Positions 52,255-61,942 of a stretch of DNA of 64,000 nucleotides are shown piece by piece; the stretch's first letter is position 1; each line of letters starts with the position of its first letter. Position numbers and translations under genes: made by a program. This DNA comes from JAGQPD01 sp020426865. Its GTDB lineage: Bacteria > Planctomycetota > Planctomycetia > Pirellulales > Pirellulaceae. The notes beneath the pieces are model-generated. The model ran no database searches. It was not told the origin of the DNA and saw only the letters and a program-made list of their open reading frames with translations. The DNA lies in the NCBI GenBank assembly GCA_041399065.1, contig JAWKTN010000015.1:6338-70337 (forward strand), in the 5' to 3' direction.

Positions 52255-53496
52255 ATGGCCAAAAGAGCCCCATCATCAACTCCGAAAACGACGCGTTCCA
52301 ACAAACGCTCAACGAGCGTTCCGGGTACGTACCGTGGCTTCTCACTTCAGGCTAATCGGTTTCTCGTTCACTTAATGAAGTCCGAACTAACAGACACGAT
52401 ATCACTCGAAGCGTTTGAGGATGTCGGAGTCGAATCGTCCACAGGCGTTAAGACTGCAGAACAAAGTAAGAGCTTCCTATCGCAGAATCCGGTTGCGGAT
52501 CGATCGCTTCAGCTTTGGAAAACACTGGCGAATTGGGTTGACGCTGCAAAAAATGGAACCCTTGTTCCTGCCACAACTTTCTTTGTTCTCTATTCCTTCA
52601 ATCCAAGACTTGGAACCGTTGCCAGACTGCTAAATGATGCAAACGACTTTGCGTCGGCGACAGCAGCACTTTCAAACATACGCAATCATCTTGGCTATCC
52701 TGATGCTCTAAGTGACTCAGATGAGATTCGCAAGTATATTCTCGCCGTTCTAGATGCACCTTCTAACATCATCAGTGCAATTATCGCTCGGTTCTCTATT
52801 GAGTCTGGTTCAATTGTTGGAATCGACGAAATTGCAAAACTGTTCGGTTCGCAACTGATTGGCCCCGAGTCGCAGGAGGACACCATTAATTGGGCGCATG
52901 GTTGGGTGAAGACGAGGATCGATGCCCAAGTTGCCCAAAACAAACCGTGCTTTATTACACGTAATGAGTTCCATGACGCGCTTGTAAATTACGTCCGCCA
53001 CCACGATCGCCTTACAATATTGAAGAGCTTTGCAGGTGATCCAGATGAGTCACAAATTGAGCTTGAGATTGCATTTCGACGTTATGTACGACAGCTTCGC
53101 TGCATTTCTCTCGATGATGTAGATGTGCTTTCTGCGGTGAACGACTATCTTCGAGCCGTCGTTGATCGAACCAAATGGTCCGAGGAAGGCTATGTTAATG
53201 CGACTGCATTAGATGATCTTGCCGCAGAATTAATTGCCACGTGGCGAAACAAGCAGCGGCGTGTTTCGGTCATGCATTCTTCCCATTCAGAAGAGAATCG
53301 TGGGCAGCTTCTTTACACAGACTGCATTGAACACATCGCGAAGCTCGATGGTCTCGATACTCCGCAGCACTTTATTCGTGGTAGCTGGCATGCCTTAGCC
53401 GATGAAATTGCTGTCGGATGGCACCCACGTTTTGAAGTCCTACTCGCTAATCAACCAGGAGCTGACGGCGACAACCAAGGGGAATCTACGCTGTGA
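52255..53496 (+). CDS. ABC-3C effector: Cap4-like nuclease domain plus ABC-3C C-terminal domain
   Basis: 413 residues. Residues 24-115 resemble the dsDNA-nuclease domain of Cap4/DUF4297 proteins: GTYRGFSLQANRFLVHL, then SLEAFEDVGVE and E69-Q-S-K72, fitting a PD-(D/E)xK-like active site, followed by ADRSLQLWKTLANWVD. The rest is mainly helical, ends in a compact domain (YTDCIEHIAKLDG, FIRGSWHALADEIAVGWHPRFE) and fits the C-terminal domains of ABC three-component system effectors. The assignment rests partly on the next two genes, which are clear ABC-3C partners. Its stop codon overlaps the next start by 4 nt. Base composition is AT-richer than the core genes. Confidence 0.7.
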   Translation: MAKRAPSSTPKTTRSNKRSTSVPGTYRGFSLQANRFLVHLMKSELTDTISLEAFEDVGVESSTGVKTAEQSKSFLSQNPVADRSLQLWKTLANWVDAAKNGTLVPATTFFVLYSFNPRLGTVARLLNDANDFASATAALSNIRNHLGYPDALSDSDEIRKYILAVLDAPSNIISAIIARFSIESGSIVGIDEIAKLFGSQLIGPESQEDTINWAHGWVKTRIDAQVAQNKPCFITRNEFHDALVNYVRHHDRLTILKSFAGDPDESQIELEIAFRRYVRQLRCISLDDVDVLSAVNDYLRAVVDRTKWSEEGYVNATALDDLAAELIATWRNKQRRVSVMHSSHSEENRGQLLYTDCIEHIAKLDGLDTPQHFIRGSWHALADEIAVGWHPRFEVLLANQPGADGDNQGESTL

Positions 53497-53999
53497 CAAC
53501 ACCACTAACAAAAGAGGTGCGATACGTTCAAAATCCCGCACTAGGCGCAGTTTTACTATGGCGTTTTTCGGTTGGATTTACTGAATCGCACACAACAAGC
53601 GATTCCCCTGTGCTTCCATTGAGTTTTCTAGTGTTACCAATTTTGATGCACCACGAGACATTCGATTTTTTGCGATCAACGCAAAAGCAAACAGGCTTAC
53701 ATGGATTCGCAGACAAGTTCTCGCGCACGGCAGTTTCTCGATCCGACCTGTTGTTGGCAATTCACACGCGAGCAGAAGCCATGAAAGCCCTGACAATCGA
53801 GTCTCTTCAGGCCGGGGTGCGGCATAGTTTGATCACATTAACTTCTCGAGACGCGAAGCTATTACCTCTTTCAACGACAAAGCCCTCGGGAATCGCTGCC
53901 TCGCTCAAACCAATGATTGACGGTGCTGAAAAGTTAGGTGTGTGGTTCTCACAGATGACGCCTTTTGAAGTGTTCACAACACTGAAAGTTGCCTTGTAA
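53493..53999 (+). CDS. ABC-3C middle component
   Basis: 168 residues from a GTG that overlaps the upstream stop (GTGA). The family pattern is clear: VQNPALGAVLLWRFSVGFTE, then LPLSFLVLPILMHHETFDFL, SDLLLAIHTRAEAMKALTIESLQAGV and a final AEKLGVWFSQMTPFEVFTTLKVAL. Middle components link the effector to the ABC ATPase in ABC-3C conflict systems; their biochemistry is not known. The next gene starts in its stop codon (TAATG). Confidence 0.85.
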   Translation: MTTPLTKEVRYVQNPALGAVLLWRFSVGFTESHTTSDSPVLPLSFLVLPILMHHETFDFLRSTQKQTGLHGFADKFSRTAVSRSDLLLAIHTRAEAMKALTIESLQAGVRHSLITLTSRDAKLLPLSTTKPSGIAASLKPMIDGAEKLGVWFSQMTPFEVFTTLKVAL

Positions 54000-55960
54000 T
54001 GAAATTTCAAATTCTAAAGATAATCCTTTGGCCTCGTGCTCCCGGTGTAGAGCCGCGTATAGTAAATTTCCAGCCAGGTCTTGTAAATGTAATCAGCGGA
54101 GCCTCCAAAACTGGTAAGTCAGCGATCATACCACTTATCGATTATTGCCTAGGCTCTGACCGATGCGCGATTCCAGTCGAAACCATACGCGATGCCTGCG
54201 GATGGTTTGGCGTCGTCATCGATTGCCAGGAGGGACAGAAACTTTTTGCAAGGAGAGAACCGGGTGACCAGAAGTCTACGTCAGACATGTTTATGCTTGA
54301 GGGACGTGAAGTCGTAGTGCCGGATCGAATTGAAGCGAAGAATACAAATTCGGATGCTGTTAAAGCAAAACTTGATGAATTGGCTGGACTGAGCCGACTT
54401 GATTTCGATTTCGAACAGTCGGGAAGTGGGTTCAAAGGGCGGCCAAGTTTTCGTGATCTCATGGCGTTTACATTTCAATCGCAAAACATAGTCGCAAATC
54501 CCGATGTTCTATTTTTTAAGGCAGATACTTACGAGCATAGGGAAAAGCTAAAAACGGTGTTTCCCTATGTTCTTAAAGCAGTGACACCTGAGGTGCTTGC
54601 TGCACAGCATGAACTGGAGGTAATAAATCGGCAGTTAGCAAGGAAAGAACGAGAGCTTGAAAATGTTAAGAAAGTGTCTGAGCGTTGGCAAGCGGAATTG
54701 AGGGCTTGGGCGATTCAGGCGAGGGAGTTTGGGCTGCTTCGTGAACCGATCGCTGCAGAGGCCTCGCGTGAGGCGCTACTCGAACTTCTCAAGCAGGCGG
54801 CAACCTCAACCGATATACCTGTTCCTGATTCATCGAGCGTTTCAGAAGCGATGAATGAATTGGTCGCCCTTCAAAGAGAGGAGAGTGAGGTGGATTCGCG
54901 CCTTCAGCAGCTCCGTCGTCGCCTCACTGAAATGAGCAAGCTTAAAGAGAACTCGACGAACTTTCGTGAGGCGCTCTCTGTTCAACGTGACCGACTCGGC
55001 GTCGCGAAGTGGCTTGAGAATATGCAAACACAGCATGTCTGCCCACTTTGTGAGAGTGCTGTAGACGACGAGACCACCGGAGTTAAGGAGCTTCTACTTG
55101 CGTTGACAGATGTCGAAGTAAACTTGCGTCGCGTTTCCGCAACTCCCGCTTCATTCGACCGAGAACTACTCCGTGTCAAACAGGAACTCGATCAAAACCT
55201 TGAGCGACTAAAAGGCATAACCATTAGACAGAATGAAGTTCAGCGCCGTTCATCATCAGCACGCGAAGCTCAGTATAGAGCGACTGAAATTTCGCGTTTT
55301 CTAGGCAGGCTCGACCGTGGATTAGAGATGCAGGGAGCGCTTTCCGAAGGAGGCTCCCTTTCCGATGAAGTAGAAAAGCTTCGGATTCGTCAGTCAGAGC
55401 TTTCGAAGTTGGTTGGAAAATCCGGAATTGAAGGGAGGAAGAAACGAGCACTTGATCGGATTTCGAATTTTGTTGGTCGACTTTTGCCTCTGCTCGACGC
55501 CGAACGCCCCGGCGATCCTGTTGAAATCTCAATCACCGATCTCACTGTAAAGGTTAAGGGAAGTCAGCGCGATGATTATTTGTGGGAGATTGGTAGTGGC
55601 GCGAATTGGCTGTCGTACCATGTTGCAGTTTCGCTCGCATTACAGCAGTTCTTTATCGCTAGTTCTCCTAGTCCAGTTCCTGGGTTTCTTGTGTATGACC
55701 AGCCCAGCCAAGTCTACTTTCCCCGACGGTTAGCTTCTAGCAAGACAAGCGAGGACGATCCAAGACTACTTGATGAAGATATCGAAGCTGTTCGCAAGGT
55801 GTTCGCAACACTTAACGATACGGTGACGCTGCTCAAGAAGGATCTTCAAGTTATCGTACTGGACCACGCGGGGGCTGACGTCTGGGACTCGATTCCCAAC
55901 ATTCACGTCGTTGAAGAATGGCGTGAAGGTAGAAAGCTCGTTCCAATTACTTGGCTGTAA
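53999..55960 (+). CDS. DUF3732 SMC/Rad50-like ABC ATPase of the ABC-3C system
   Basis: 653 residues. Walker A SGASKTGKSAII lies at residues 33-44, just after FQPGLVNVI. Long coiled coils (about 200-470) flank a Rad50-type zinc-hook motif CPLC at about 347-350. The C-terminal half-site has FLVYDQPSQVYFP (Walker B region) and VIVLDHAG (H-loop). This is the DUF3732 architecture that accompanies ABC-3C middle components. It probably senses or holds DNA and controls the nuclease effector. All three genes overlap and form one translation unit. Confidence 0.9.
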   Translation: MKFQILKIILWPRAPGVEPRIVNFQPGLVNVISGASKTGKSAIIPLIDYCLGSDRCAIPVETIRDACGWFGVVIDCQEGQKLFARREPGDQKSTSDMFMLEGREVVVPDRIEAKNTNSDAVKAKLDELAGLSRLDFDFEQSGSGFKGRPSFRDLMAFTFQSQNIVANPDVLFFKADTYEHREKLKTVFPYVLKAVTPEVLAAQHELEVINRQLARKERELENVKKVSERWQAELRAWAIQAREFGLLREPIAAEASREALLELLKQAATSTDIPVPDSSSVSEAMNELVALQREESEVDSRLQQLRRRLTEMSKLKENSTNFREALSVQRDRLGVAKWLENMQTQHVCPLCESAVDDETTGVKELLLALTDVEVNLRRVSATPASFDRELLRVKQELDQNLERLKGITIRQNEVQRRSSSAREAQYRATEISRFLGRLDRGLEMQGALSEGGSLSDEVEKLRIRQSELSKLVGKSGIEGRKKRALDRISNFVGRLLPLLDAERPGDPVEISITDLTVKVKGSQRDDYLWEIGSGANWLSYHVAVSLALQQFFIASSPSPVPGFLVYDQPSQVYFPRRLASSKTSEDDPRLLDEDIEAVRKVFATLNDTVTLLKKDLQVIVLDHAGADVWDSIPNIHVVEEWREGRKLVPITWL

Positions 55961-56161
55961 TCAAATAGGGCCCGTAGGCTTCCTTGTCGCATATGGCTAT
56001 TTATTTAAGCAATTCAGCCAGAACCCTACCGACGCCATCGACTGTATATCGCCCTTACCTCCAGTCCGTTTACTCGTTCCGCTCAATCACAACTCCAAAC
56101 TACGATTTGAGCTCACGAGAACGACGTGCGCGGATCATTGATTAAGTACTACGGGTAACGA

Positions 56162-58909
56162 ATGAATCCATCACATCGAAGATACCTCGTCAATGAGCTG
56201 ATACGCGGGATTTCAGACATTGGTCCACAGTTCGAGTATTTCGGGCAGCAAGTTGCGAATTACTTGATTGATGAACCACTCAAGCACAGGGGGCTTAACG
56301 CTCAAGGCTTACCTGTTGGAAATACAGTCGATAGTTATTCAGCGAATGGTGAGATCGCTGCTGAATACAGTGCGGACAAGTCATACTTTGACAAGCCATT
56401 TAAGAAGTTGTTGGGTGACTACCAGCATGTACGAACGAACCATCCGCAAGCAAAATACATCTACCTGCTGGCAGCCCAAGAATGCGGACCAAAGCTCGGA
56501 ACACGACTAACTAACATTCGTCACTGGCTCCAAAAGCGGAGCGGAATCACTGTCGAAGTATACGATTCTCGAAGAATTGCAGAATTCATTGTCGACGAGC
56601 TGCTCCTAAACGATGATGCCATTGAGACACTTGCGTCAATTCTTGGGCCGCTTCAACGGGTTCGGGACGAATATGCGGCTACGAATCTAGTGCCAGCGCA
56701 GAGTGACAACTATGTTCGACAAGACGACGTGATTAACGAAATCGTTAGTCGCATTCATCGTGACCGCGTCGCTGCAATTGCTGGTGTAAGTGGTTCTGGA
56801 AAGTCTGAGAACGCGGTCGCCGTCTCGACCGTCGTCGCCAGCGAATTCGAGATTGTCATCTGGGTAGTCGCCACAGAGTTCCGTGATCTCGCTGAATTAC
56901 ATGGCTTAGACGTCGAACGAAGAGGCCGAAAAGTCAACATAGAAACTCTGCTCAAAGAACGATCTTGCTTGCTAGTTCTCGATGATCTCAGGTTGAGGCT
57001 GTCTCTAGATCGACTAAAAGCGTACGCTGGCGATGCGTCTGCGATTCTTGTAACTCGCCAAATTGCGCAAGAAGGTGATTATCGGCTCCCAGCCCTTAGT
57101 GATGCGGACGCTGAAACCGTTCTCCAGAATGGGATTGCTGATGCCTGCCCTACTCACATAAAAGCGAAGGTGCGAGAAACTGCTGGCGGACATCCACTTG
57201 CTCTCCGGCTGATGAATGCAGCTGTTAAGGAGAGTAGTTGGAATGATCTATATGCTGATTGCGAGGCAATCGGAGAGTTCGATGACGATACCGGACTTCA
57301 GCGACTTGCTGACCGCCTATTAAGTCGCCTTCTGCCCAGGCTAGGCAAGGAGTTGTCATTGTTCGTGTGGTCGGCTTCAGGTCGGATCGATCGATCATTT
57401 GCACGTAGAGCTATTCAGCCGGTTGGTGTACGAAAGTTGGAAGAATCCTGTCTCTTGTCAGCGGATCGACATGATGTAATTCGCCTGCACGAAATCGTCT
57501 TTGCATCATTGGGTTCACTCGTGATCGATTCGAACTCCTATGCACAGGATTTTGAAAAACGGATCGACGAGCACATTAATCATCTTGCGTTCGAAGCTGG
57601 CGAAGCATTGAACTTTCTCAATTTTTGTCAGATTCATCAGGAGCTCTTGGAACGGTTGCTCGCCGCCAATCCACGTCGGAGCACATGCCTCTACTGTCTC
57701 GCTCACGCTTGGTCTGATGAAGATATCGATATCTCAGTGCTCCCTTCGCCGTTGGATTTGTGTACCGAAATCGAGACAGGAAAAGCGAGCAGCGATATAG
57801 ATGTCAGTGCATTATGTGAGGTGATCGAGTCACTTTACCGGAGGGCAAAAATTGATCGCGGGCTCGAAGCGGCACGCGAGACTCTGTCCGAGTTTCTCGA
57901 ACTCTATTCCCGCGTTGCAGATACCGCTGGCGTGTCACCTGTAGGACGCCGCACAGCACTGCACCACAAATCGAAAACGCTCCGAAATCTCCAACGCTTC
58001 GATGAAGCGGAACAACTCTGTGAGAACGTATTGTCTGAATTCGACAGCCCGGCCACAAAATTGTTGTTCGCACGATTACTGCTCTATGGAAGCCACGAGA
58101 AGATCGCTCGGGCGGGAACACTCTTGCTTGAGATATTGGAAGAGGCCAAGACCAAACCTGAGGAAGCGGAGATCTCTGTGGTCCTCGCGGCTATCGAAAC
58201 TCTCGGTCGATGGCAATTGAGTAAATCGTTGCCGAATGCGATTCCGGATGCATTAGGCAAGTACGGTCGTCTCGTTGGAGACTTCATAACGTCTTCTGCT
58301 GCTCGCGGTTTCGACTTGGCATTCGTCGCCTTCGCTGCAATTGGTCGCAAGCTAAGGTATCACGACGAACCACTTTTCTTTGAAGTGCTATCAGCGCTTC
58401 CGGACGCTGGACCAGAAGATGCCCGTGATGACAAAGAGAGGGCCGCTTGGGGCGATATCCTATTGTCTGCCAGCGATGCACGCGGCATTGGCGAGAGCGA
58501 AAAGTATGCGACTGCTGCTTTGAAATTCTACGACTCGCTGGCTGAGCAATCGAGTTACATACTGCAGCAGAAAGGGCATTGCCTGCTCCAATTGAAACGC
58601 CCCGTCGAGGCAAGGGATGTGCTTCGGTCGGCAATTGCGAATGTTAGCACCCCATGGAGCTTATATTGGCTTTCAAAGGCGGAACTAGCATTGGGTGAGT
58701 ATCACGAATCGCTCAAACTCATTGATCAAGCTATCTCCGATCAACGATCCGAACGGTACCTATCCGCATTTTTGGAGCATCGCTTCGAGATCCGTAACAA
58801 GCTGGGTGATCCAGATGCTGTGTCTGACCTGAAAGCCGCGCATGACCAATGTACTGATCCGAAACACCAGGGTTCGATCGCGAAGAAGCTTAGCTACATA
58901 CGGAGTTGA
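56162..58909 (+). CDS. STAND NTPase with probable N-terminal nuclease and C-terminal repeats
   Basis: 915 residues. Residues 1-180 look like a restriction-endonuclease-fold domain (FEYFGQQVANYLI, RGLNAQGLPVGNTVDSYS, EIAAEYSADK, with D and E at active-site-like positions). Residues 185-400 are an NB-ARC-like STAND ATPase: P-loop AGVSGSGKS (about 206-214), Walker B CLLVLDDL (about 268-275) and the GxP motif GGHPLALRL (about 341). From about 550 on there are TPR-like helical repeats (HHKSKTLRNLQRFDEAEQLCENVL, ALGEYHESLKLIDQAIS). This order (effector, STAND switch, sensor repeats) is that of antiphage NLR-like proteins such as Avs. It lies 201 bp after the ABC-3C operon on the same strand. The ligand is unknown. 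Confidence 0.75.
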   Translation: MNPSHRRYLVNELIRGISDIGPQFEYFGQQVANYLIDEPLKHRGLNAQGLPVGNTVDSYSANGEIAAEYSADKSYFDKPFKKLLGDYQHVRTNHPQAKYIYLLAAQECGPKLGTRLTNIRHWLQKRSGITVEVYDSRRIAEFIVDELLLNDDAIETLASILGPLQRVRDEYAATNLVPAQSDNYVRQDDVINEIVSRIHRDRVAAIAGVSGSGKSENAVAVSTVVASEFEIVIWVVATEFRDLAELHGLDVERRGRKVNIETLLKERSCLLVLDDLRLRLSLDRLKAYAGDASAILVTRQIAQEGDYRLPALSDADAETVLQNGIADACPTHIKAKVRETAGGHPLALRLMNAAVKESSWNDLYADCEAIGEFDDDTGLQRLADRLLSRLLPRLGKELSLFVWSASGRIDRSFARRAIQPVGVRKLEESCLLSADRHDVIRLHEIVFASLGSLVIDSNSYAQDFEKRIDEHINHLAFEAGEALNFLNFCQIHQELLERLLAANPRRSTCLYCLAHAWSDEDIDISVLPSPLDLCTEIETGKASSDIDVSALCEVIESLYRRAKIDRGLEAARETLSEFLELYSRVADTAGVSPVGRRTALHHKSKTLRNLQRFDEAEQLCENVLSEFDSPATKLLFARLLLYGSHEKIARAGTLLLEILEEAKTKPEEAEISVVLAAIETLGRWQLSKSLPNAIPDALGKYGRLVGDFITSSAARGFDLAFVAFAAIGRKLRYHDEPLFFEVLSALPDAGPEDARDDKERAAWGDILLSASDARGIGESEKYATAALKFYDSLAEQSSYILQQKGHCLLQLKRPVEARDVLRSAIANVSTPWSLYWLSKAELALGEYHESLKLIDQAISDQRSERYLSAFLEHRFEIRNKLGDPDAVSDLKAAHDQCTDPKHQGSIAKKLSYIRS

Positions 58910-59192
58910 GAGACCACAAGCTAGAGACCGTGCGCAAGCAAAACCTCTCCCGCAGGCCTTTCATTGGCCGATCCTCTAACTTATTGAGCAAACGGTTGAG
59001 TCTTCTGGTGGCTGCCGCCAGTGAGGCTCATTGGGTTTTAGCTAGTGCAAAACTATTGGCGTTTTCTTTCGAACCCTAATCCGTCATTTCGAACCCGCAC
59101 CGGGTATTCCTACAGATAGACGCGGCTGTTGTGGCTGCGAATGTCTGTCTTCGAGCCGCCAATTATAGCGGCGTTGAGCATGGAGGTGCGAG
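58910..59192. other. Intergenic before the recombinase cassette
   Basis: About 280 bp with no gene or clear promoter recognised. Confidence 0.3.
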
Positions 59193-59405
59193 TTGCTCTC
59201 GTCTGTTCCCCCTTCTTCATTGTCCGCGCCGGCTCGGCGATCGGAAATCGCAGCGATTCTTGCGGCCGGCATCGTTCGGATAAAGTCGCGTATGGCGATT
59301 CCGGATTCAGAAATCACAAACGATCCAGAATTATTGCCAGCAGTTTGCCTTGAGGTTTCTTCGGAAAGCGTGCTCTCTGTGACCAACGTGGTTAACGACC
59401 AGTGA
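59193..59405 (+). CDS. Small protein opening the recombinase cassette
   Basis: 70 residues from a TTG with GGAGG 6 nt upstream. The middle SEIAAILAAGIVRIKSRMAI resembles short proteins that precede DUF2924 and serine recombinase genes in planctomycete genomes. It ends 23 bp before the DUF2924 start. Function is unknown. A helical DNA-binding or regulatory role for the cassette is possible. Confidence 0.55.
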   Translation: MLSSVPPSSLSAPARRSEIAAILAAGIVRIKSRMAIPDSEITNDPELLPAVCLEVSSESVLSVTNVVNDQ

Positions 59406-59428
59406 GTCCGCTTTTTCAGGAGAAATCA

Positions 59429-59929
59429 ATGCAACTAGACATCGACAAAGAGGTCGCTCTGCTCCAACGCATGACGGTGGGGCAGCTGCGAGAGAAATTC
59501 GAAGAGATGTGGGGCGAGCCAACCAACACGCGCAACAAGCAATGGCTCGTCAAACGTATCGCTTGGAAGATGCAGGCCAATATCGAAGGCGACATTTCAC
59601 AGCGGGCTAGGCGTCGCGCCGCTGAACTCGCTCGCGGCACCGACATCCGTACGACTGCCCCCAAAGCCATTAAGCCAATGCCGAAGCCAGCAGGTAACAC
59701 GGTGACGGGTTTCGTCCAGCCAGAAGAAGACAATCGTCTCCCGCCGCCGAGGTCAGAGATCGAGCGAGTCTACAAAGGCGAGAAAATCGTGGTGCTCGTC
59801 TTAGATAACGGCTTCGAATACGAGGGAGCCATCTACAAGACGCTCAGCGCTGTGGCCAAGAAGATCACTGGCCAACACTGCAACGGATACCACTTCTTCA
59901 AGCTCAACAAAAAAGGCGGTGACAAATGA
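59429..59929 (+). CDS. DUF2924 protein
   Basis: 166 residues from ATG 59429 (AGGAG 7 nt upstream). The N-terminal part QRMTVGQLREKFEEMWGEPTNTRNKQWLVKRIAWKMQ and the C-terminal YKGEKIVVLVLDNGFEYEGAIYKTLSAVAKKITGQHCNGYHFF are DUF2924 hallmarks. The second resembles small DNA-binding modules seen in phage-related proteins. It overlaps the recombinase start by 4 nt (ATGA) and is probably an accessory factor of that enzyme. Confidence 0.9.
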   Translation: MQLDIDKEVALLQRMTVGQLREKFEEMWGEPTNTRNKQWLVKRIAWKMQANIEGDISQRARRRAAELARGTDIRTTAPKAIKPMPKPAGNTVTGFVQPEEDNRLPPPRSEIERVYKGEKIVVLVLDNGFEYEGAIYKTLSAVAKKITGQHCNGYHFFKLNKKGGDK

Positions 59930-61500
59930 ACAAGGCCAACAACAATCGCCATTTGAACTGTGCGATCTACACCCGCAAGTCCACAGACGAGGGGCTCGAC
60001 AAGGAGTTCAACTCGCTCGACGCCCAACGTGAATGCGCCGAGGCGTACATCAAAAGCCAAACGCAAGAGGGCTGGCATTGCGTGCCCGATCGCTACGACG
60101 ACGGTGGATTCACCGGCGGCAACATGGATCGTCCGGCGCTCAAGCAGTTACTGGCGGACATCGAAGCTGGCAAGGTGAACTGCGTGGTCGTCTACAAGGT
60201 CGACCGCCTGAGCCGCTCGCTTATGGACTTCGCTCGCATGCTCGAAGTCTTCGAACGCAACCAGGTCGCTTTCGTAAGCGTTACACAGCAGTTCAACACA
60301 ACCAACTCGATGGGCCGATTGATGCTCAACGTGCTGCTGTCGTTTGCCCAGTTCGAACGCGAGCTGATCTCGGAGCGAACACGCGATAAGATCGCTGCGG
60401 CACGACGCAAAGGCAAATGGTCTGGCGGCATGCCGCTGCTTGGCTACGACATCGAGCCGCAAGGTGGCAAGCTTCGAATCAACGAGGTTGAGGCCAACAG
60501 AGTCAGGGCGATTTACGATCTGTACTTGGAACGCGAATCGATCATGGCGACCATTGCTGAGCTTGACAACCGTGGCTGGAACAACAAGTCATGGAAAACG
60601 AAAAAGGGAACGCTGCGTGGTGGCTCACCGTTTACCAAAGCGACGCTGTTCCGTCTCCTGACTAATGTGACCTATATCGGCAAGCTTGGTTACAAAGACG
60701 AAGTAAACGAAGGGGAGCACGACGCGATCATCTCAACGGAAGTTTGGCAGAAGGTTCAATCGCTTCTGAGACGCAATGGTCGAACAGGCGGTGTCGAAGC
60801 GAGAAACAAATTCGGTGCGATGCTCAAAGGAATCCTTCGATGCGCCTGCTGCGACTGTTCGATGACGCCGACGCACACCACCAAGAACGGGTCGAAACGC
60901 TACCGCTACTACGTTTGCATGAAGGCCCAGAAGCGTGGCTGGAAGAACTGCAAATCCAAATCGGTACCGGCCGCCGAGATCGAGAAGTTTGTCGTCGACA
61001 AGATACGCCACGTTGGCCACGACGCGGCGCTCGTCGACGAGGTGGTGGAACAAGCCAAGATCCAATCCGAACGCGAACTGGGGGCACTTGTGGACGAACG
61101 GGACGAGCTTGTGAAAGAGCTGGAGTACTGGAACGAAGCCATCCGCGTTGCCGCTCCCAAGATCAAGCCAGGCTCGCCCGACGCAACCTCCCTGGAGCAA
61201 TTAGCCGACTGGCACGAGAGTCTTCGGCGCGCCGAGCACCGGCATGCGATCGTTACCGCGAAGCTGACGGCACTTCATGCCCAGACGCTAACCCGCGAAG
61301 ATGTGGTCAACGCATTGACCAGTTTCGAGCCGATCTGGGAATCGCTCACAGTCCGTGAGCAATCGAGGATCGTTCAGTTGATCGTCCAGCAGATCGATTA
61401 CGACGGAGCGACCGGTCGCGTGACGATCACGTTCCAACCAGATGGCATCAAGACGATCGCCATGGAGAACCGTCCTGAACTCGTGGAGGCCGCATCATGA
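59926..61500 (+). CDS. Large serine recombinase
   Basis: 524 residues. The resolvase domain starts CAIYTRKSTDEGLDKEFNSLDAQRE, where the Ser of YTRKS is the expected nucleophile, with VVVYKVDRLSRSLMDFARML and ERELISERTRDKIAAARRKG. The recombinase domain follows (about 170-280), then a zinc ribbon (CACCDCSMTPTH...YVCMKAQKRGWKNC) and a coiled-coil segment (QAKIQSERELGALVDERDELVKELEYW) that controls integration versus excision in this class. It is the likely integrase of the surrounding island. It overlaps neighbours by 4 nt on both sides. Confidence 0.95.
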   Translation: MNKANNNRHLNCAIYTRKSTDEGLDKEFNSLDAQRECAEAYIKSQTQEGWHCVPDRYDDGGFTGGNMDRPALKQLLADIEAGKVNCVVVYKVDRLSRSLMDFARMLEVFERNQVAFVSVTQQFNTTNSMGRLMLNVLLSFAQFERELISERTRDKIAAARRKGKWSGGMPLLGYDIEPQGGKLRINEVEANRVRAIYDLYLERESIMATIAELDNRGWNNKSWKTKKGTLRGGSPFTKATLFRLLTNVTYIGKLGYKDEVNEGEHDAIISTEVWQKVQSLLRRNGRTGGVEARNKFGAMLKGILRCACCDCSMTPTHTTKNGSKRYRYYVCMKAQKRGWKNCKSKSVPAAEIEKFVVDKIRHVGHDAALVDEVVEQAKIQSERELGALVDERDELVKELEYWNEAIRVAAPKIKPGSPDATSLEQLADWHESLRRAEHRHAIVTAKLTALHAQTLTREDVVNALTSFEPIWESLTVREQSRIVQLIVQQIDYDGATGRVTITFQPDGIKTIAMENRPELVEAAS

Positions 61501-61916
61501 GCAAGCCAGTAAGCGTCGACTTTCAGTTCTCAATCAAGCAACGCGGCCGTGGGGCCAAGAAGGGAATCGTCGAAGGGGCTGCCCAATCGGACGAGTCCAA
61601 GCCAGCACTCGAACGAATCCCTCGCATCTCGCGCTATATGGCTCTTGCAATCCATTTCGAGGATCTCATCCAGCAAGGCGTCGTCACCGACTACGCCGAC
61701 CTCGCCCGCCTCGGCCACGTGACCCGGGCACGCGTGACGCAGATCATGAACCTACGGCTCTTAGCACCTGAGATACAAGAATCGCTCTTATTTACATCTT
61801 GTTCTCCAGATCCAATAGACCTTCGTACTTTGCAAAGAGTTGCAAGCGAAAAATGCTGGAAAAAGCAAGTTTCGCTATGGGAGAACAAAAGGACTGAATC
61901 TCCGCGCCATGGTTAG
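61497..61916 (+). CDS. HTH protein of the recombinase cassette
   Basis: 139 residues, starting in the recombinase stop (ATGA). The core is a helix-turn-helix of ParB/KorB-like type: ALAIHFEDLIQQGVVTDYADLARLGHVTRARVTQIMNLRLLAPEIQESLLF. The N-terminal 45 residues are basic and flexible. It probably binds DNA as a regulator or directionality factor. Confidence 0.85.
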   Translation: MSKPVSVDFQFSIKQRGRGAKKGIVEGAAQSDESKPALERIPRISRYMALAIHFEDLIQQGVVTDYADLARLGHVTRARVTQIMNLRLLAPEIQESLLFTSCSPDPIDLRTLQRVASEKCWKKQVSLWENKRTESPRHG

Positions 61917-61942
61917 GCCATTAATCAGGACCGACGACAGGT

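Noticed and set aside
59084..59386. Minus-strand frame of 100 codons before the recombinase cassette
   Set aside because: It overlaps the better supported 70-codon plus-strand gene with GGAGG and cassette context.
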